The translations under genes and the position numbers were made by a program. Positions 17,575 to 27,613 of a DNA stretch of 64,000 nt are shown in pieces. The stretch spans positions 1,984,001-2,048,000 of the forward strand of contig NZ_CP173678.1 of NCBI RefSeq assembly GCF_051903925.1, written 5' to 3'. The stretch is from G051903925 sp051903925 (lineage in GTDB: Bacteria > Pseudomonadota > Alphaproteobacteria > Zavarziniales > Zavarziniaceae). Each line of letters opens with the position of its first letter. Within the stretch, counting starts at the first letter, position 1. The notes beneath the pieces were generated by a model. It saw nothing but the letters and a program-made list of their open reading frames with translations. It ran no database searches and was not told the origin of the DNA.

Positions 17575-18243
17575 TCATCCTGTCCAGGTCGCGGCGTCAG
17601 CCCGGGGAACGGGGCTGCGCCCCACGACCAGCCACAGCGGATCGCCGGGGCCGCCGGGGGGGAGCAGTTCAAATGCCTGGAGGGCGTCGAACCCGGCCTG
17701 GTGCAGGTAGTGCACGACCAGGCGGCCGTGGTCCTCGTCGTCCATCACGCGCCAGATGCGCACCGCCTTGGTCGGGAAACAGCGGTTGGAGAAGCTGATG
17801 GCGACGGGCGCGCCAGGCTTCAGCGTGCGCAGCACGTCGGCCAGGACTTCGACCGGCTGCGTCAGGTACTGGACCGACACCGCGATCATTGCCGCGTCGA
17901 AGCTCCGGTCGGCGAAGGGCAGGCGGGTCTGCGCGTTGAGGTCCTGCACCACCCGCGCGTCCAGGCGGGGATTGCGGGCCAGTTCCTCTCCGTTCATGCC
18001 CAGGCCCGTCACGTGGGCATAGGCGATGTCGGCGGGCAGGTGTGAGATCCAGCTGGACATCAGGTCCAACAGGGCGCCGCCCGCCGGCAACAGGCCGCGA
18101 TAGGCCCGCGTCAGCGCGGCTATGGCGGCGTCGTCGATATGGGCGACGAGCCGCGGCATGGCGTAGAAGCCGGGATCCGGGCTGTCGTCCTGGCGGTCGA
18201 AGGCACCTTGCGGGAAACCGGATGAGGTGGGGCTCTGGCTCAT
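17575..18243 (-). CDS. Class I SAM-dependent methyltransferase
   Basis: 222 residues. A Rossmann methyltransferase with ALLDLMSSWISHLP as its variant motif I, VTGLGMNGEEL, then DLNAQTRLPFADRSFDA and an SVQYL strand after it. This branch is common in proteobacteria and has no known substrate. The gene lies head to head with the hydrolase at 18344, sharing about 100 bases of upstream DNA. The start MSQSPTSSG is supported by conservation of what follows more than by its weak ribosome site. Confidence 0.78.
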   Translation of the reverse strand: MSQSPTSSGFPQGAFDRQDDSPDPGFYAMPRLVAHIDDAAIAALTRAYRGLLPAGGALLDLMSSWISHLPADIAYAHVTGLGMNGEELARNPRLDARVVQDLNAQTRLPFADRSFDAAMIAVSVQYLTQPVEVLADVLRTLKPGAPVAISFSNRCFPTKAVRIWRVMDDEDHGRLVVHYLHQAGFDALQAFELLPPGGPGDPLWLVVGRSPVPRADAATWTG

Positions 18244-18343
18244 TCCGCCAGCAGACGCGTGCGGAGGTGCGGTGCGCAAGGCTCTGGACGACACGGCTGC
18301 GACAAAACACAGTGCCGGCAAAACTGTGACAGGGGAGGGTGCC

Positions 18344-19126
18344 GTGGCGCGTTTCAATCCGAACGGGGTGGAGATCGTCTTCGACGGCGTGGGCGACGGG
18401 GCGCCCGTCCTGATGATCCATGGCTTCGCCACCGACCGGCGCATCACGTGGCGCGCCGCCGGCTGGTTCGATGCGGTGATCGCCAGCGGGCGGGAGGCCT
18501 TCGCGCTCGACCTGCGCGGCCATGGCGAAAGCGGCAAGCCGCATGACACGGCCTCCTATACGATGGACCTGATGGCGGCCGACGTGCTTGCCTTGCTGGA
18601 TCGCTATGACCTTCAGGGGGTCGACCTGATCGCCCACTCGCTGGGCGCCAGGCTTGGCCTGCACCTGCTGGCCCGGCATGGCGCGCGCTTTGGACGGGCC
18701 GTGCTGATCGGCATCGGCGGCACCGTCCTCGATCCCCCGCGCGAGCCCAGCGCCATGATCCACGCGCTGGAAACGGACGACCCGAAGTCGGTCACGGACG
18801 CCTTCGCCGCGTCGTTCCGCACCTTCGCCGATGCCAGCGGTGGCGACCGGGCGGCCCTGGTCTCGTGCCTCAAGGGGCTGCGCATCGGCGGTGCCTCGGC
18901 CGACCTCGCCGCCATCCGCACGCCTGTGCTGGTCCTGGGGGCGGAGCAGGATCCCAGCGCCGGCCCGGCCGACCGCCTGGCCCAGGCGATCCCCGGCGCC
19001 GTCGCCCAGACCGTGCCCGGCACGTCGCACCATTCGATCCTGCAGGACGGCATGGCCAAGGCCGCGGCCTTCCAGTTCCTGCGCCTGCGCCCGAAGATGG
19101 AGGAGGAGGACCGCTGGCGGCGGTGA
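18344..19126 (+). CDS. Alpha/beta-hydrolase fold protein
   Basis: 260 residues from a GTG at 18344, chosen because GGGGAGGG sits at 18332-18339 and because the fold starts right after it; an ATG at 18227 would overlap the divergent methyltransferase gene. Visible are the oxyanion region MIHGFATDR, LDLRGHGESG, the nucleophile Ser in IAHSLGARLG, an acidic region VLGAEQDPSAG, and the catalytic His near SHHSILQ. Esterase, lipase or lactonase activities are all possible. Confidence 0.82.
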   Translation: MARFNPNGVEIVFDGVGDGAPVLMIHGFATDRRITWRAAGWFDAVIASGREAFALDLRGHGESGKPHDTASYTMDLMAADVLALLDRYDLQGVDLIAHSLGARLGLHLLARHGARFGRAVLIGIGGTVLDPPREPSAMIHALETDDPKSVTDAFAASFRTFADASGGDRAALVSCLKGLRIGGASADLAAIRTPVLVLGAEQDPSAGPADRLAQAIPGAVAQTVPGTSHHSILQDGMAKAAAFQFLRLRPKMEEEDRWRR

Positions 19127-19133
19127 GGGCGCC

Positions 19134-19364
19134 TCAGGCGTCCAGTTCGCCCCCCTCGGCCGGATAGTGCCCGGCCGGGGTGAAGCGGTCGGGGTTCAGC
19201 ACCTCGGGACAGGCCAGGGTCCGCGTCTCGGTCCAGTCCCGGGAATCGCGCATGCGCGCATGGGGGATGCCGCTGGGGTCGTCGGACACCGCCTCCACCA
19301 GCCAGATCCGGCCGGTGGGCGAGCGATAGAGCTGGCCGGGGGCAACAACGCGCCTGCGGCTCAT
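19134..19364 (-). CDS. Small conserved-looking hypothetical protein
   Basis: 76 residues starting MSRRRVVAPGQLYRSPTG. No signal peptide or membrane segment. The sequence reads as a compact beta domain (RIWLVEAVSDDPSGIPHARM, then ETRTLACPEVLNPDRFTP). I do not recognise the family. Its stop lies eight bases from that of the convergent hydrolase gene. Coding is supported by biased third positions and compact length rather than by homology. Confidence 0.55.
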   Translation of the reverse strand: MSRRRVVAPGQLYRSPTGRIWLVEAVSDDPSGIPHARMRDSRDWTETRTLACPEVLNPDRFTPAGHYPAEGGELDA

Positions 19365-19527
19365 GGGACACGGATACGCATGCTCATGGGGCCAGGATGC
19401 CCCCTTCGACGGCCCATGGGCGGTGACAAGCGCGTGATCGCGGGGGCCGTATCCCGAGTGCCACACGCAACCATTTTCGTTTGACCGCATTGGGAAGGGC
19501 AATCGAAACCCAGCCAAGGAGGAGGCG

Positions 19528-20031
19528 ATGAAAGCCTCGACAACGGTCCTCTGGATCGCCCTGGCTGCGGGTGCCGCAACGATCGTTCCCGCATCCGCCG
19601 CCACGCGCACCAACCTTGCGGATCCCATGCTGCCGGAAGCCGGCACGGGGCAGATCTTCGAAGGCCCGATTCCGGGGCTGAGCACGGACGACGTGGCGCC
19701 GGCCTGGCGCGACCCCGGCCTGCTGAACCTGGCGGAGACGGAAGTGATCCCGGTCCCGCCCGACCACCTTCCGGGCATCAATCCGGGCTCCGACATCGGC
19801 GCCGCGGATGGCGCGGAGGCGCCGATGCCGCAGTCGCGTCCCGGTACGCTGACCGAGACGCTGGAGCCGCGCGATGGCGTCGTGACGCCGCCGCCGACCG
19901 GCGATGGCGAGATCGCGGTGGCGCCCCCGCCGGTGCCCAATACGATGCCGGTCATCACCCCGGACGACATCAATCCGCAATCCGGCATGGCCACGCCGGT
20001 CCTGCCCGGCGACGGGATCGGGCGCGACTGA
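19528..20031 (+). CDS. Exported proline-rich hypothetical protein
   Basis: 167 residues behind a strong AAGGAGG ribosome site. It has an N-terminal signal peptide (MKASTTVLWIALAAGAAT, cleavage near ASAA-TRT). The mature part is acidic, Pro/Gly/Asp-rich and probably disordered, with short repeats such as APMPQSRPG and VAPPPVPNT. No enzyme motif is seen. A periplasmic or envelope role is inferred. The gene has its own hairpin terminator before typA. The related motif AP.PR.RP recurs in the DUF882 protein at 54.1 kb. Confidence 0.7.
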   Translation: MKASTTVLWIALAAGAATIVPASAATRTNLADPMLPEAGTGQIFEGPIPGLSTDDVAPAWRDPGLLNLAETEVIPVPPDHLPGINPGSDIGAADGAEAPMPQSRPGTLTETLEPRDGVVTPPPTGDGEIAVAPPPVPNTMPVITPDDINPQSGMATPVLPGDGIGRD

Positions 20032-20044
20032 TCCCCCACGCGCC

Positions 20045-20078
20045 GCCCCGCTCCTCACCCATGCATGGGGAGCGGGGC
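20045..20078 (+). terminator. Hairpin terminator after the exported protein gene
   Basis: GCCCCGCTCC (20045-20054) pairs with GGAGCGGGGC (20069-20078), a perfect ten-pair stem with a 14-base loop. It sits 14 bases after the stop and before the typA leader. No U-run follows. Confidence 0.55.
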
Positions 20079-20142
20079 GTCCGGCCTTGTCATGCCCGCA
20101 ATATCGGACTATGGTGCGCCGCTAAATTTTGTGCAGTGCACC

Positions 20143-21966
<1,824 letters not shown>

Positions 21967-21975
21967 TCAGGACTC

Positions 21976-22009
21976 CGCCCATGTCCCGCCGCGCGGTGGG
22001 ACATGGGCG
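21976..22009. terminator. Bidirectional hairpin between typA and the Rid gene
   Basis: CGCCCATGTCCC (21976-21987) pairs perfectly with GGGACATGGGCG (21998-22009), a 12-pair stem with a ten-base loop, located between two converging stops. It can serve both transcripts. Confidence 0.65.
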
Positions 22010-22016
22010 CCCAGGC

Positions 22017-22412
22017 TCACAGGACCTTGGCGGCGATCGCTTCCACCTCGAACAGCAGGTTGGGCGTCGCCAGGCCCGAGATGATGAGCAGGGTGGAGGC
22101 GGGCTTGGCATCGCCGAACACCCGGGCGCGGGCCGCGCGGACCGCGTCCAGGTCCTGCCCGGCGACCACGAACAGCGTCGCCTTGACGATATCCTCGACC
22201 CCCATGCCGGCGGCCTTGACCACGCCAAGGACGTTGCGGAAGGCCTGTTCCGCCTGTTCGCCGACCGTTTCGGGCACGGTCCCGTCCAGCCGGATTCCGA
22301 CCTGACCGGCGGTGTGGACGACACTGGCCCCGGGGGGCACCAGAATGCCGTGGACATAGGCGCCGATGGCCGGGGGCACGTCGGCGGGGGCGAGGACGGT
22401 CTTGGCAGTCAT
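22017..22412 (-). CDS. Rid-family protein (YjgF/YER057c), non-canonical site
   Basis: 131 residues of the trimeric Rid fold (VVHTAGQVGIRLDG, QAFRNVLGVVKAAG, VEDIVKATLFV, LLFEVEAIA). In RidA proper an Arg just before the penultimate strand (E. coli R105) is needed for imine/enamine deaminase activity; by my alignment Ser106 (KPASTLLI) occupies that position. It is therefore more likely one of the other Rid subfamilies with unknown substrate. Converges with typA and shares its hairpin terminator. Confidence 0.8.
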   Translation of the reverse strand: MTAKTVLAPADVPPAIGAYVHGILVPPGASVVHTAGQVGIRLDGTVPETVGEQAEQAFRNVLGVVKAAGMGVEDIVKATLFVVAGQDLDAVRAARARVFGDAKPASTLLIISGLATPNLLFEVEAIAAKVL

Positions 22413-22452
22413 GGCGGCTCCTCTCGTGCGGAGCCGCCAGTCTAGATCCGCC

Positions 22453-23100
22453 TCAGACCGGGACCTTCAGGTTTCCGTCAAGGTAGGCATTGACCACGGC
22501 GTTGAGGTCGTCCAGGTGGTCCTCGTAGAAGTGGCTGGCGCCCTCGATCCGCTTGTAGGTCACCTTGATGCCACGCTGGTGGGCCAGGCGGTCGGCCAGC
22601 TTGGCGGTGTCGACCTCCTGCACGGTCTGGTCGTCGCTGCCATGCACGATGAGGCCGGAGGACGGGCACGGCGCCAGGAATGTGAAGTCATAGCGGCTGG
22701 CGGGCGGCGAGACCGAGATGAAGCCGGCAATCTCGGGTCGGCGCATCAGCAGCTGCATGCCGATCCAGGAGCCGAAGGAATAGCCCGCGACCCAGCAGCT
22801 GGCCGCATTGGGATTATAGGTCTGCAGCCAGTCGAGCGCACTGGCGGCATCCGCCAGCTCGCCCTGGCCGTTGTCGAACGCGCCCTGGCTCCGGCCCACG
22901 CCCCGGAAATTGAAGCGCAGGACGGCAAAGCCCCGCTGCGCGAAGGCGTGAAACAGGTTGTAGACGACCTTGTTGTTCATCGTCGCACCGAATTGCGGGT
23001 GCGCGTGCAGGATCAAGGCCATGGGCGCCGTGGGCGTCTTGCCCTGTTGATAGCGCCCTTCCAGCCGGCCGGCCGGCCCATTGAAGATGATCTCTGGCAT
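22453..23100 (-). CDS. Alpha/beta hydrolase, dienelactone-hydrolase-like (COG2945 type)
   Basis: 215 residues. It shows LILHAHPQFGATMNNKVV near the N-terminus, FNFRGVGRSQG, nucleophile Ser in AGYSFGSWIG, a late acid in VHGSDDQTV and His in ASHFYEDH. This family sits beside iron-sulfur assembly genes in many alphaproteobacteria, as here (divergent from cysE-iscR), but its substrate is not known. The start gives MPEIIFNGPAGRLEGRY, a typical opening. Confidence 0.82.
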   Translation of the reverse strand: MPEIIFNGPAGRLEGRYQQGKTPTAPMALILHAHPQFGATMNNKVVYNLFHAFAQRGFAVLRFNFRGVGRSQGAFDNGQGELADAASALDWLQTYNPNAASCWVAGYSFGSWIGMQLLMRRPEIAGFISVSPPASRYDFTFLAPCPSSGLIVHGSDDQTVQEVDTAKLADRLAHQRGIKVTYKRIEGASHFYEDHLDDLNAVVNAYLDGNLKVPV

Positions 23101-23186
23101 CCCGTTCCCGTCACTCAGCCGTAGCGCACGACCCGCAGGCGGCGCGGCAGATCCCGACCGTGCCGCCAGGGTACTTCAGCAACCGA

Positions 23187-23201
23187 TCCCGATTGTCGGG
23201 A
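23187..23201. promoter_or_regulatory. Short palindrome upstream of cysE-iscR
   Basis: Perfect TCCCGA-N3-TCGGGA in the divergent gap between the hydrolase and cysE genes, about 70 bases before the cysE -35. It could be a second regulator site or a hairpin in the hydrolase leader. The function is inferred from position only. Confidence 0.35.
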
Positions 23202-23271
23202 ATTCTGTTGCCGGAATGCCCATGGGGGCAGCACCTGATGCCTTCGGCGTCCGGGAAACCTGACCGCAAAC

Positions 23272-23300
23272 TTGACCGCCCTGGTCGGAAATCCTATATC
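23272..23300 (+). promoter_or_regulatory. cysE-iscR-isc promoter with internal GACC/GGTC dyad
   Basis: TTGACC, 17-base spacer, TATATC: a near-consensus sigma-70-type promoter 87 bases ahead of the cysE ATG. The -35 and spacer contain GACC-N5-GGTCGG, a dyad recalling the GAC...GTCGG core of IscR type-1 sites. Autorepression by IscR, encoded second in the operon, would fit. A second TGACCG copy lies just upstream at 23261. IscR binding is inference. Confidence 0.6.
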
Positions 23301-23386
23301 CGCATTGCGCGGTGGCAGGCTCCGATGGGGCCCGCCGGGCGCGGTAGATAGCATAAACCCGACCCCGATGGTCAAGGAAACCGCCG

Positions 23387-24124
23387 ATGTGGGCTGAGCT
23401 GCGCGAGGATGCACGGGGAATCATTGCCCGCGACCCGGCCGCGCGCTCGGTTCTTGAGGTGATGCTGCTCTATCCCAGTTTCCATGCGGTTCTGCTGCAT
23501 CGCCTGGCGCATGCCCTGTGGATCCGCGATTGGCGCTTTTTGGGGCGCGCGGTGTCGCAGACGGCGCGCTGGCTGACCGGGATCGAGATCCATCCCGGCG
23601 CCCGCATCGGCCGGCGCTTCTTCGTCGACCATGGCATGGGCGTCGTGATCGGCGAGACGGCGGAGATCGGCGACGATGTCACGCTGTACCACGGGGTGAC
23701 GCTGGGCGGCATCCTGCCGTCGGTCAACTCGGGCGCGCAGATCGGCGTGAAGCGCCATCCGACGCTGGAGGACGGCGTGATCGTCGGATCCGGCGCGCAG
23801 GTCCTGGGTGCCATCCATGTCGGCCGGGCGGCACGCATTGGCGCCAACTCGGTCGTGACGCGCGACGTCGATCCGGGCGCCACGATGGTCGGCATCCCGG
23901 CCAAGGCGGTGCGCCGCGCAGTGCGGGAGGCGACGACCTTCTGTGCCTATGGCGTGCGCGAGATGAGCGATCCCAATGCCCCGCCCGCCGGCGTGCCGTC
24001 GGCCGAGGCGATGGCGCGGCGGATCGAGGAACTGGAGCAGCATCTGCTGGCGCTCGAGGCGCGCCTGGCCGATGCCGAGGGCAGGCCCGGCGCTGTGGCG
24101 CGCGAGCCGGTCGATGTGGCCTGA
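23387..24124 (+). CDS. cysE: Serine O-acetyltransferase
   Basis: 245 residues. It acetylates serine with acetyl-CoA to O-acetylserine, the precursor of cysteine. The left-handed beta-helix of hexapeptide repeats is plain: GIEIHPGARIGRRFFVDHGM, GETAEIGDDVTLYHGVTLGG, then HPTLEDGVIVGSGAQVLG. Catalytic Asp/His pairs lie in VDHG and YHG. The C-terminus is a coiled-coil-like Glu/Leu helix. It is the first gene before iscR, linking cysteine supply to the desulfurases downstream. Confidence 0.93.
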   Translation: MWAELREDARGIIARDPAARSVLEVMLLYPSFHAVLLHRLAHALWIRDWRFLGRAVSQTARWLTGIEIHPGARIGRRFFVDHGMGVVIGETAEIGDDVTLYHGVTLGGILPSVNSGAQIGVKRHPTLEDGVIVGSGAQVLGAIHVGRAARIGANSVVTRDVDPGATMVGIPAKAVRRAVREATTFCAYGVREMSDPNAPPAGVPSAEAMARRIEELEQHLLALEARLADAEGRPGAVAREPVDVA

Positions 24125-24150
24125 GCCGAAGGGCCTGAAGGGACGCTGAG

Positions 24151-24666
24151 ATGAAACTTTCGACCAAGGGGCGCTACGCGGTCATGGCGATGGTCGATCT
24201 GGCCGGCCACAGCCAGGGTCGCCCGGTCTCTCTCGCGGATATCGCCACGCGGCAGGAAATCTCGCTGAGCTACCTGGAGCAGCTGTTCGGCAAGCTGCGC
24301 CGCAGCGGCCTGGTGCGCAGCGTGCGCGGCCCCGGCGGCGGCTACATGCTGGGCCGGGCGGCGACCGATACCCGCATCGCCGACATCGTCGTGGCGGTGG
24401 ACGAGCCGATCAAGGCGACGCGCTGCCGGTCGGGCACGGCCATGGGCTGCCGTGGCGACCGCGGGCGCTGTGCCACCCACGACCTGTGGGAGGAGCTGGG
24501 CAACCAGATCCACCTCTACCTGTCGTCCGTGTCGCTGGCCGACGTGGTCGACCGCCGGATCCTGGGGACCGCGCGCCTGCGCGCGCCGCAGGAGATGGAC
24601 GAGGCGGCGATGATCCCGCCGCCGGCCAAGCCGGCGAAGCAGGCGGCCCGGGGACGGGCAGCCTGA
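24151..24666 (+). CDS. iscR: Rrf2-family iron-sulfur regulator IscR
   Basis: 171 residues. The N-terminal winged HTH is MKLSTKGRYAVMAMVDLA through ISLSYLEQLFGKLRRSGLV. Cluster ligands are three Cys in CRSGTAMGC and CRGDRGRC plus a nearby His (ATHDLW). The intervals between cysteines are eight and seven rather than the six and six of E. coli IscR. With a 2Fe-2S cluster it represses the isc operon. The gene lies 26 bases after cysE and is followed by the desulfurase genes. The tail is Pro/Ala/Lys-rich. Confidence 0.93.
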   Translation: MKLSTKGRYAVMAMVDLAGHSQGRPVSLADIATRQEISLSYLEQLFGKLRRSGLVRSVRGPGGGYMLGRAATDTRIADIVVAVDEPIKATRCRSGTAMGCRGDRGRCATHDLWEELGNQIHLYLSSVSLADVVDRRILGTARLRAPQEMDEAAMIPPPAKPAKQAARGRAA

Positions 24667-24749
24667 ATTCAGACAACCCACCGCCGGCAGGGGCCGAGCG
24701 GCAGCCAAGGAGTGACGGCGGGGCCCGCGGGCCCCGCGAAGATGCTGCG

Positions 24750-25904
24750 ATGACGGATGCGTTGACCTATCTCGACTGGAATGCGGGCGCACCGGTGCGC
24801 CCCGAGGCGGAGGCCGCGGCGCTGCATGCGATGCGCGTCGGCGGCAATGCCTCGTCCATCCATCGGGCCGGCCGCCTGGCGCGCCGCCTGATCGAGGAGG
24901 CGCGCGCCCAGGTGGCGACCCTGGCGGGAGCCGATCCGGCAGACGTCATCTTCTGCGGCAGCGGGACAGAGGCGAACGCCCTCGCCCTGCACGGCGTCGT
25001 CGCGGCTGGCCTGGTCACCCGTGTCGCCGTTGGTGCGACCGAGCACGATTCGGTGCTGGAGACGCTGCGCGACCTGGGGTGCGAGATGGTCGTGCTGCCG
25101 GTCGACGGCAGCGGCGGCCTGGACCTGGAGGCGCTGGCCCGCGTGGCGGCACCGGGCACGCTGGTCTCGGTCATGGCGGCGAACAACGAGGTGGGCACCC
25201 TCCAGGACCTGGGTGCGATCGTCGCCCTGGCCCACGGGGCGGGCGCCCTGGTGCACAGTGACGCGATCCAGGCGGCGGGCAAGGTGCCGCTGGCGTTTGA
25301 GACGCTGGACATCGACCTGATGACCCTGTCGGCGCACAAGCTGGGCGGCCTGTCCGGCTGTGGCGCGCTGGTCAAGAAGGCCGGCCTGGGTCTGGTCCCG
25401 CGTGTGCGGGGCGGCGGGCAGGAACGCGGTTTCCGCGCAGGGACCGAGAACCTGGCCGGCATCGCTGCCTTTGGCGCGGCGGCCGCTGCGGCTGTCGCTG
25501 GACTGGCGGCCGTTCCGGCGATCGCGGCGCTCCGCGATGCGCTGGAGGCCCGCGCGCTGGCTGCCATGCCGCAGGCGCAGGTCGTGGGTGCTGGTACGTC
25601 CCGGCTGGCGAACACAAGTGTGATCGCGGTTCCGGGTGTCGCGTCCGAAACGCAGGTCATCGCGCTGGACCTGGGCGGGGTGGCGGTCAGCGCCGGCTCG
25701 GCCTGTTCGTCGGGCAAGGTCAAGCGCAGCCGCGTCCTGGACGCGATGGGTTACGGCGCCGATGTCGCGGGCTCCGCCCTCAGGATCAGCCTGGGGCATG
25801 CCACGACAGCCGCCGATGTCGACCGCTTCATCGCGGTCTGGTCCGAGTTTCACGGCCGCGCCGCCAAGGCGGCTGCCGAGAATGGGAGAAGAGCACATGG
25901 CTGA
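24750..25904 (+). CDS. Cysteine desulfurase, second NifS/IscS-like copy
   Basis: 384 residues. Class V PLP enzyme that removes sulfur from cysteine as a persulfide. It shows LDWNAGAPVRPEA (opening), CGSGTEANALAL, MAANNEVGTLQDLG, the PLP lysine in LSAHKLGG and the active Cys in SAGSACSSGKVKRS. It is shorter and clearly different in sequence from the IscS encoded next, with which it overlaps by eight bases. Such tandem desulfurases occur in some alphaproteobacterial isc clusters; the division of labour is unknown. The start lacks a strong ribosome site. Confidence 0.88.
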   Translation: MTDALTYLDWNAGAPVRPEAEAAALHAMRVGGNASSIHRAGRLARRLIEEARAQVATLAGADPADVIFCGSGTEANALALHGVVAAGLVTRVAVGATEHDSVLETLRDLGCEMVVLPVDGSGGLDLEALARVAAPGTLVSVMAANNEVGTLQDLGAIVALAHGAGALVHSDAIQAAGKVPLAFETLDIDLMTLSAHKLGGLSGCGALVKKAGLGLVPRVRGGGQERGFRAGTENLAGIAAFGAAAAAAVAGLAAVPAIAALRDALEARALAAMPQAQVVGAGTSRLANTSVIAVPGVASETQVIALDLGGVAVSAGSACSSGKVKRSRVLDAMGYGADVAGSALRISLGHATTAADVDRFIAVWSEFHGRAAKAAAENGRRAHG

Positions 25905-27138
25905 CGGGACTGGTACCGGCGCCAACATCGCGCTGCCGATCTATCTCGACTACCAGGCGACGACCCCGGTCGATCCCCGCGTGCTCGAGGCGATGCTGCC
26001 CTATTTCACGACCAAGTTCGGCAATCCGCACAGCCGCAGCCACAGCTTCGGCTGGGAAGCGGAGGAGGGCGTGGAGGAAGCGCGGGCCCATGTAGCCGCC
26101 CTGATCGGGGCCGAGGCGAAGGAGGTCATCTTCACCTCTGGCGCCACGGAATCGAACAACCTGGCGATCAAGGGTGTTGCGCATTTCTATCGCGAGCGGC
26201 GGGACGAGATCGTGACCCTGGCGACCGAGCACAAGTGCGTGCTCGATGCCTGCCGCCACCTGGAGCAGGAAGGTTTCAAGGTCACCTACCTGCCGGTGCA
26301 GGAAAACGGCCTGGTCGACCTCGACGTGCTGGCCGCGGCCGTGACCGAGAAGACGGTGCTGGTCTCGGTCATGGCCGTCCATAACGAGATCGGCGTGATC
26401 CAGCCGCTGAAGGAGATCGGCCGGATCGCCAAGGCCAAGGGCGCCTTCTTCCACTGCGACGCGGCGCAGGGGGCGGGCAAGATCCCGCTCGACGTCAACG
26501 ACCTGGGCATCGACCTTCTGTCGATCTCTGGCCACAAGATCTATGGGCCCAAGGGGATCGGCGCGCTCTATGTCCGCCGCCGCCCGCGCGTCCGGCTGGA
26601 GCCGCTGATCAATGGCGGCGGTCAGGAGCGCGGCATGCGGTCGGGCACGCTGTCGCCGCCGCTCTGCGTCGGCCTGGGCGAGGCCTGCCGCATCGCCAGG
26701 GAAGAGATGGCGTCCGACAACGACCGCATCGCGCGCCTGTCGCAGCGCTTCCTGGACGGCATCCGGGCCCGGCTGAAGGACGTCTTCCTGAACGGGGACG
26801 AGACGCACCGCTATCCGGGCAACGTCAACCTCAGCTTCGCCTATGTCGAGGGCGAGTCGATGATCATGGCGATCCGCGACCTGGCGGTGTCGTCCGGTTC
26901 GGCCTGCACCTCGGCCAGCCTGGAGCCCAGCTATGTCCTGCGCTCGCTGGGCGTGGACGAGGAACTGGCCCACACGTCGATCCGCTTCGGCATCGGCCGC
27001 TTCACGACCGAGGCCGAGATCGACTACGCGGTCGAGGCCGTGTGCGGCAAGGTCGAGAAGCTGCGCGAGATGAGCCCGCTTTGGGAAATGGTCCAGGAAG
27101 GGATCGACATCAAGTCGATCCAGTGGGCGGCGCACTGA
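25897..27138 (+). CDS. iscS: Cysteine desulfurase IscS
   Basis: 413 residues. It shows YLDYQATTPVDPRVLEAM, TSGATESNNLAIKG, EHKCVLDACRHLE, the PLP lysine in SISGHKIYGPKG and the catalytic loop SSGSACTSASLEPSYVLR. The C-terminal SPLWEMVQEGIDI helix binding IscU is conserved. It delivers sulfur to IscU, encoded 31 bases downstream. The ATG has GGGAGAAGAG before it and overlaps the end of the previous desulfurase gene, so the two are co-translated. Confidence 0.96.
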   Translation: MADGTGTGANIALPIYLDYQATTPVDPRVLEAMLPYFTTKFGNPHSRSHSFGWEAEEGVEEARAHVAALIGAEAKEVIFTSGATESNNLAIKGVAHFYRERRDEIVTLATEHKCVLDACRHLEQEGFKVTYLPVQENGLVDLDVLAAAVTEKTVLVSVMAVHNEIGVIQPLKEIGRIAKAKGAFFHCDAAQGAGKIPLDVNDLGIDLLSISGHKIYGPKGIGALYVRRRPRVRLEPLINGGGQERGMRSGTLSPPLCVGLGEACRIAREEMASDNDRIARLSQRFLDGIRARLKDVFLNGDETHRYPGNVNLSFAYVEGESMIMAIRDLAVSSGSACTSASLEPSYVLRSLGVDEELAHTSIRFGIGRFTTEAEIDYAVEAVCGKVEKLREMSPLWEMVQEGIDIKSIQWAAH

Positions 27139-27169
27139 GCGCCCTCATCCAGTCATACAGGAGACGACA

Positions 27170-27568
27170 ATGGCCTATAGCAGCAAGCTGATCGACCATT
27201 ACGAGAACCCCCGCAATGTCGGTTCGTTCGAGAAGGGCGACGAGTCGGTGGGCACCGGCCTGGTCGGCGCGCCCGCCTGCGGCGACGTCATGAAGCTGCA
27301 GATCAAGGTCGGCGCCGACGGCCTGATCGAGGATGCGAAGTTCAAGACCTTTGGCTGCGGCTCGGCCATCGCCTCGTCCAGCCTGGTGACCGAGTGGGTC
27401 AAGGGCAAGACGCTGGACGAGGCTGCCTCGATCCGGAACACCGAGATCGCCCAGCACCTGGCCCTGCCGCCGGTGAAGATCCACTGCTCGGTCCTGGCCG
27501 AGGATGCGATCAAGGCGGCGATCGCCGACTACAAGGCCAAGCACGGAAAGGGCGAGGAGGCGGCCTGA
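27170..27568 (+). CDS. iscU: Iron-sulfur scaffold IscU
   Basis: 132 residues. All cluster ligands are in place: C37 and D39 in PACGDVMK, C63 in FGCGSAIA, C106 in the chaperone-recognition motif LPPVKIHCS. The LPPVK segment is the HscA binding site, matching the presence of hscBA downstream. An AGGAGA site precedes the ATG. Clusters are built here with IscS sulfur and passed on by HscA/HscB. Confidence 0.97.
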   Translation: MAYSSKLIDHYENPRNVGSFEKGDESVGTGLVGAPACGDVMKLQIKVGADGLIEDAKFKTFGCGSAIASSSLVTEWVKGKTLDEAASIRNTEIAQHLALPPVKIHCSVLAEDAIKAAIADYKAKHGKGEEAA

Positions 27569-27613
27569 GCCGCGATCCCCGCCACCCACAGTCTGATTGA
27601 GGAGTTGACGCCG

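Noticed and set aside
24750..25904. First desulfurase as nitrogenase NifS
   Set aside because: No nif genes are nearby and it is embedded in an isc operon; left as a second IscS/NifS-like desulfurase.
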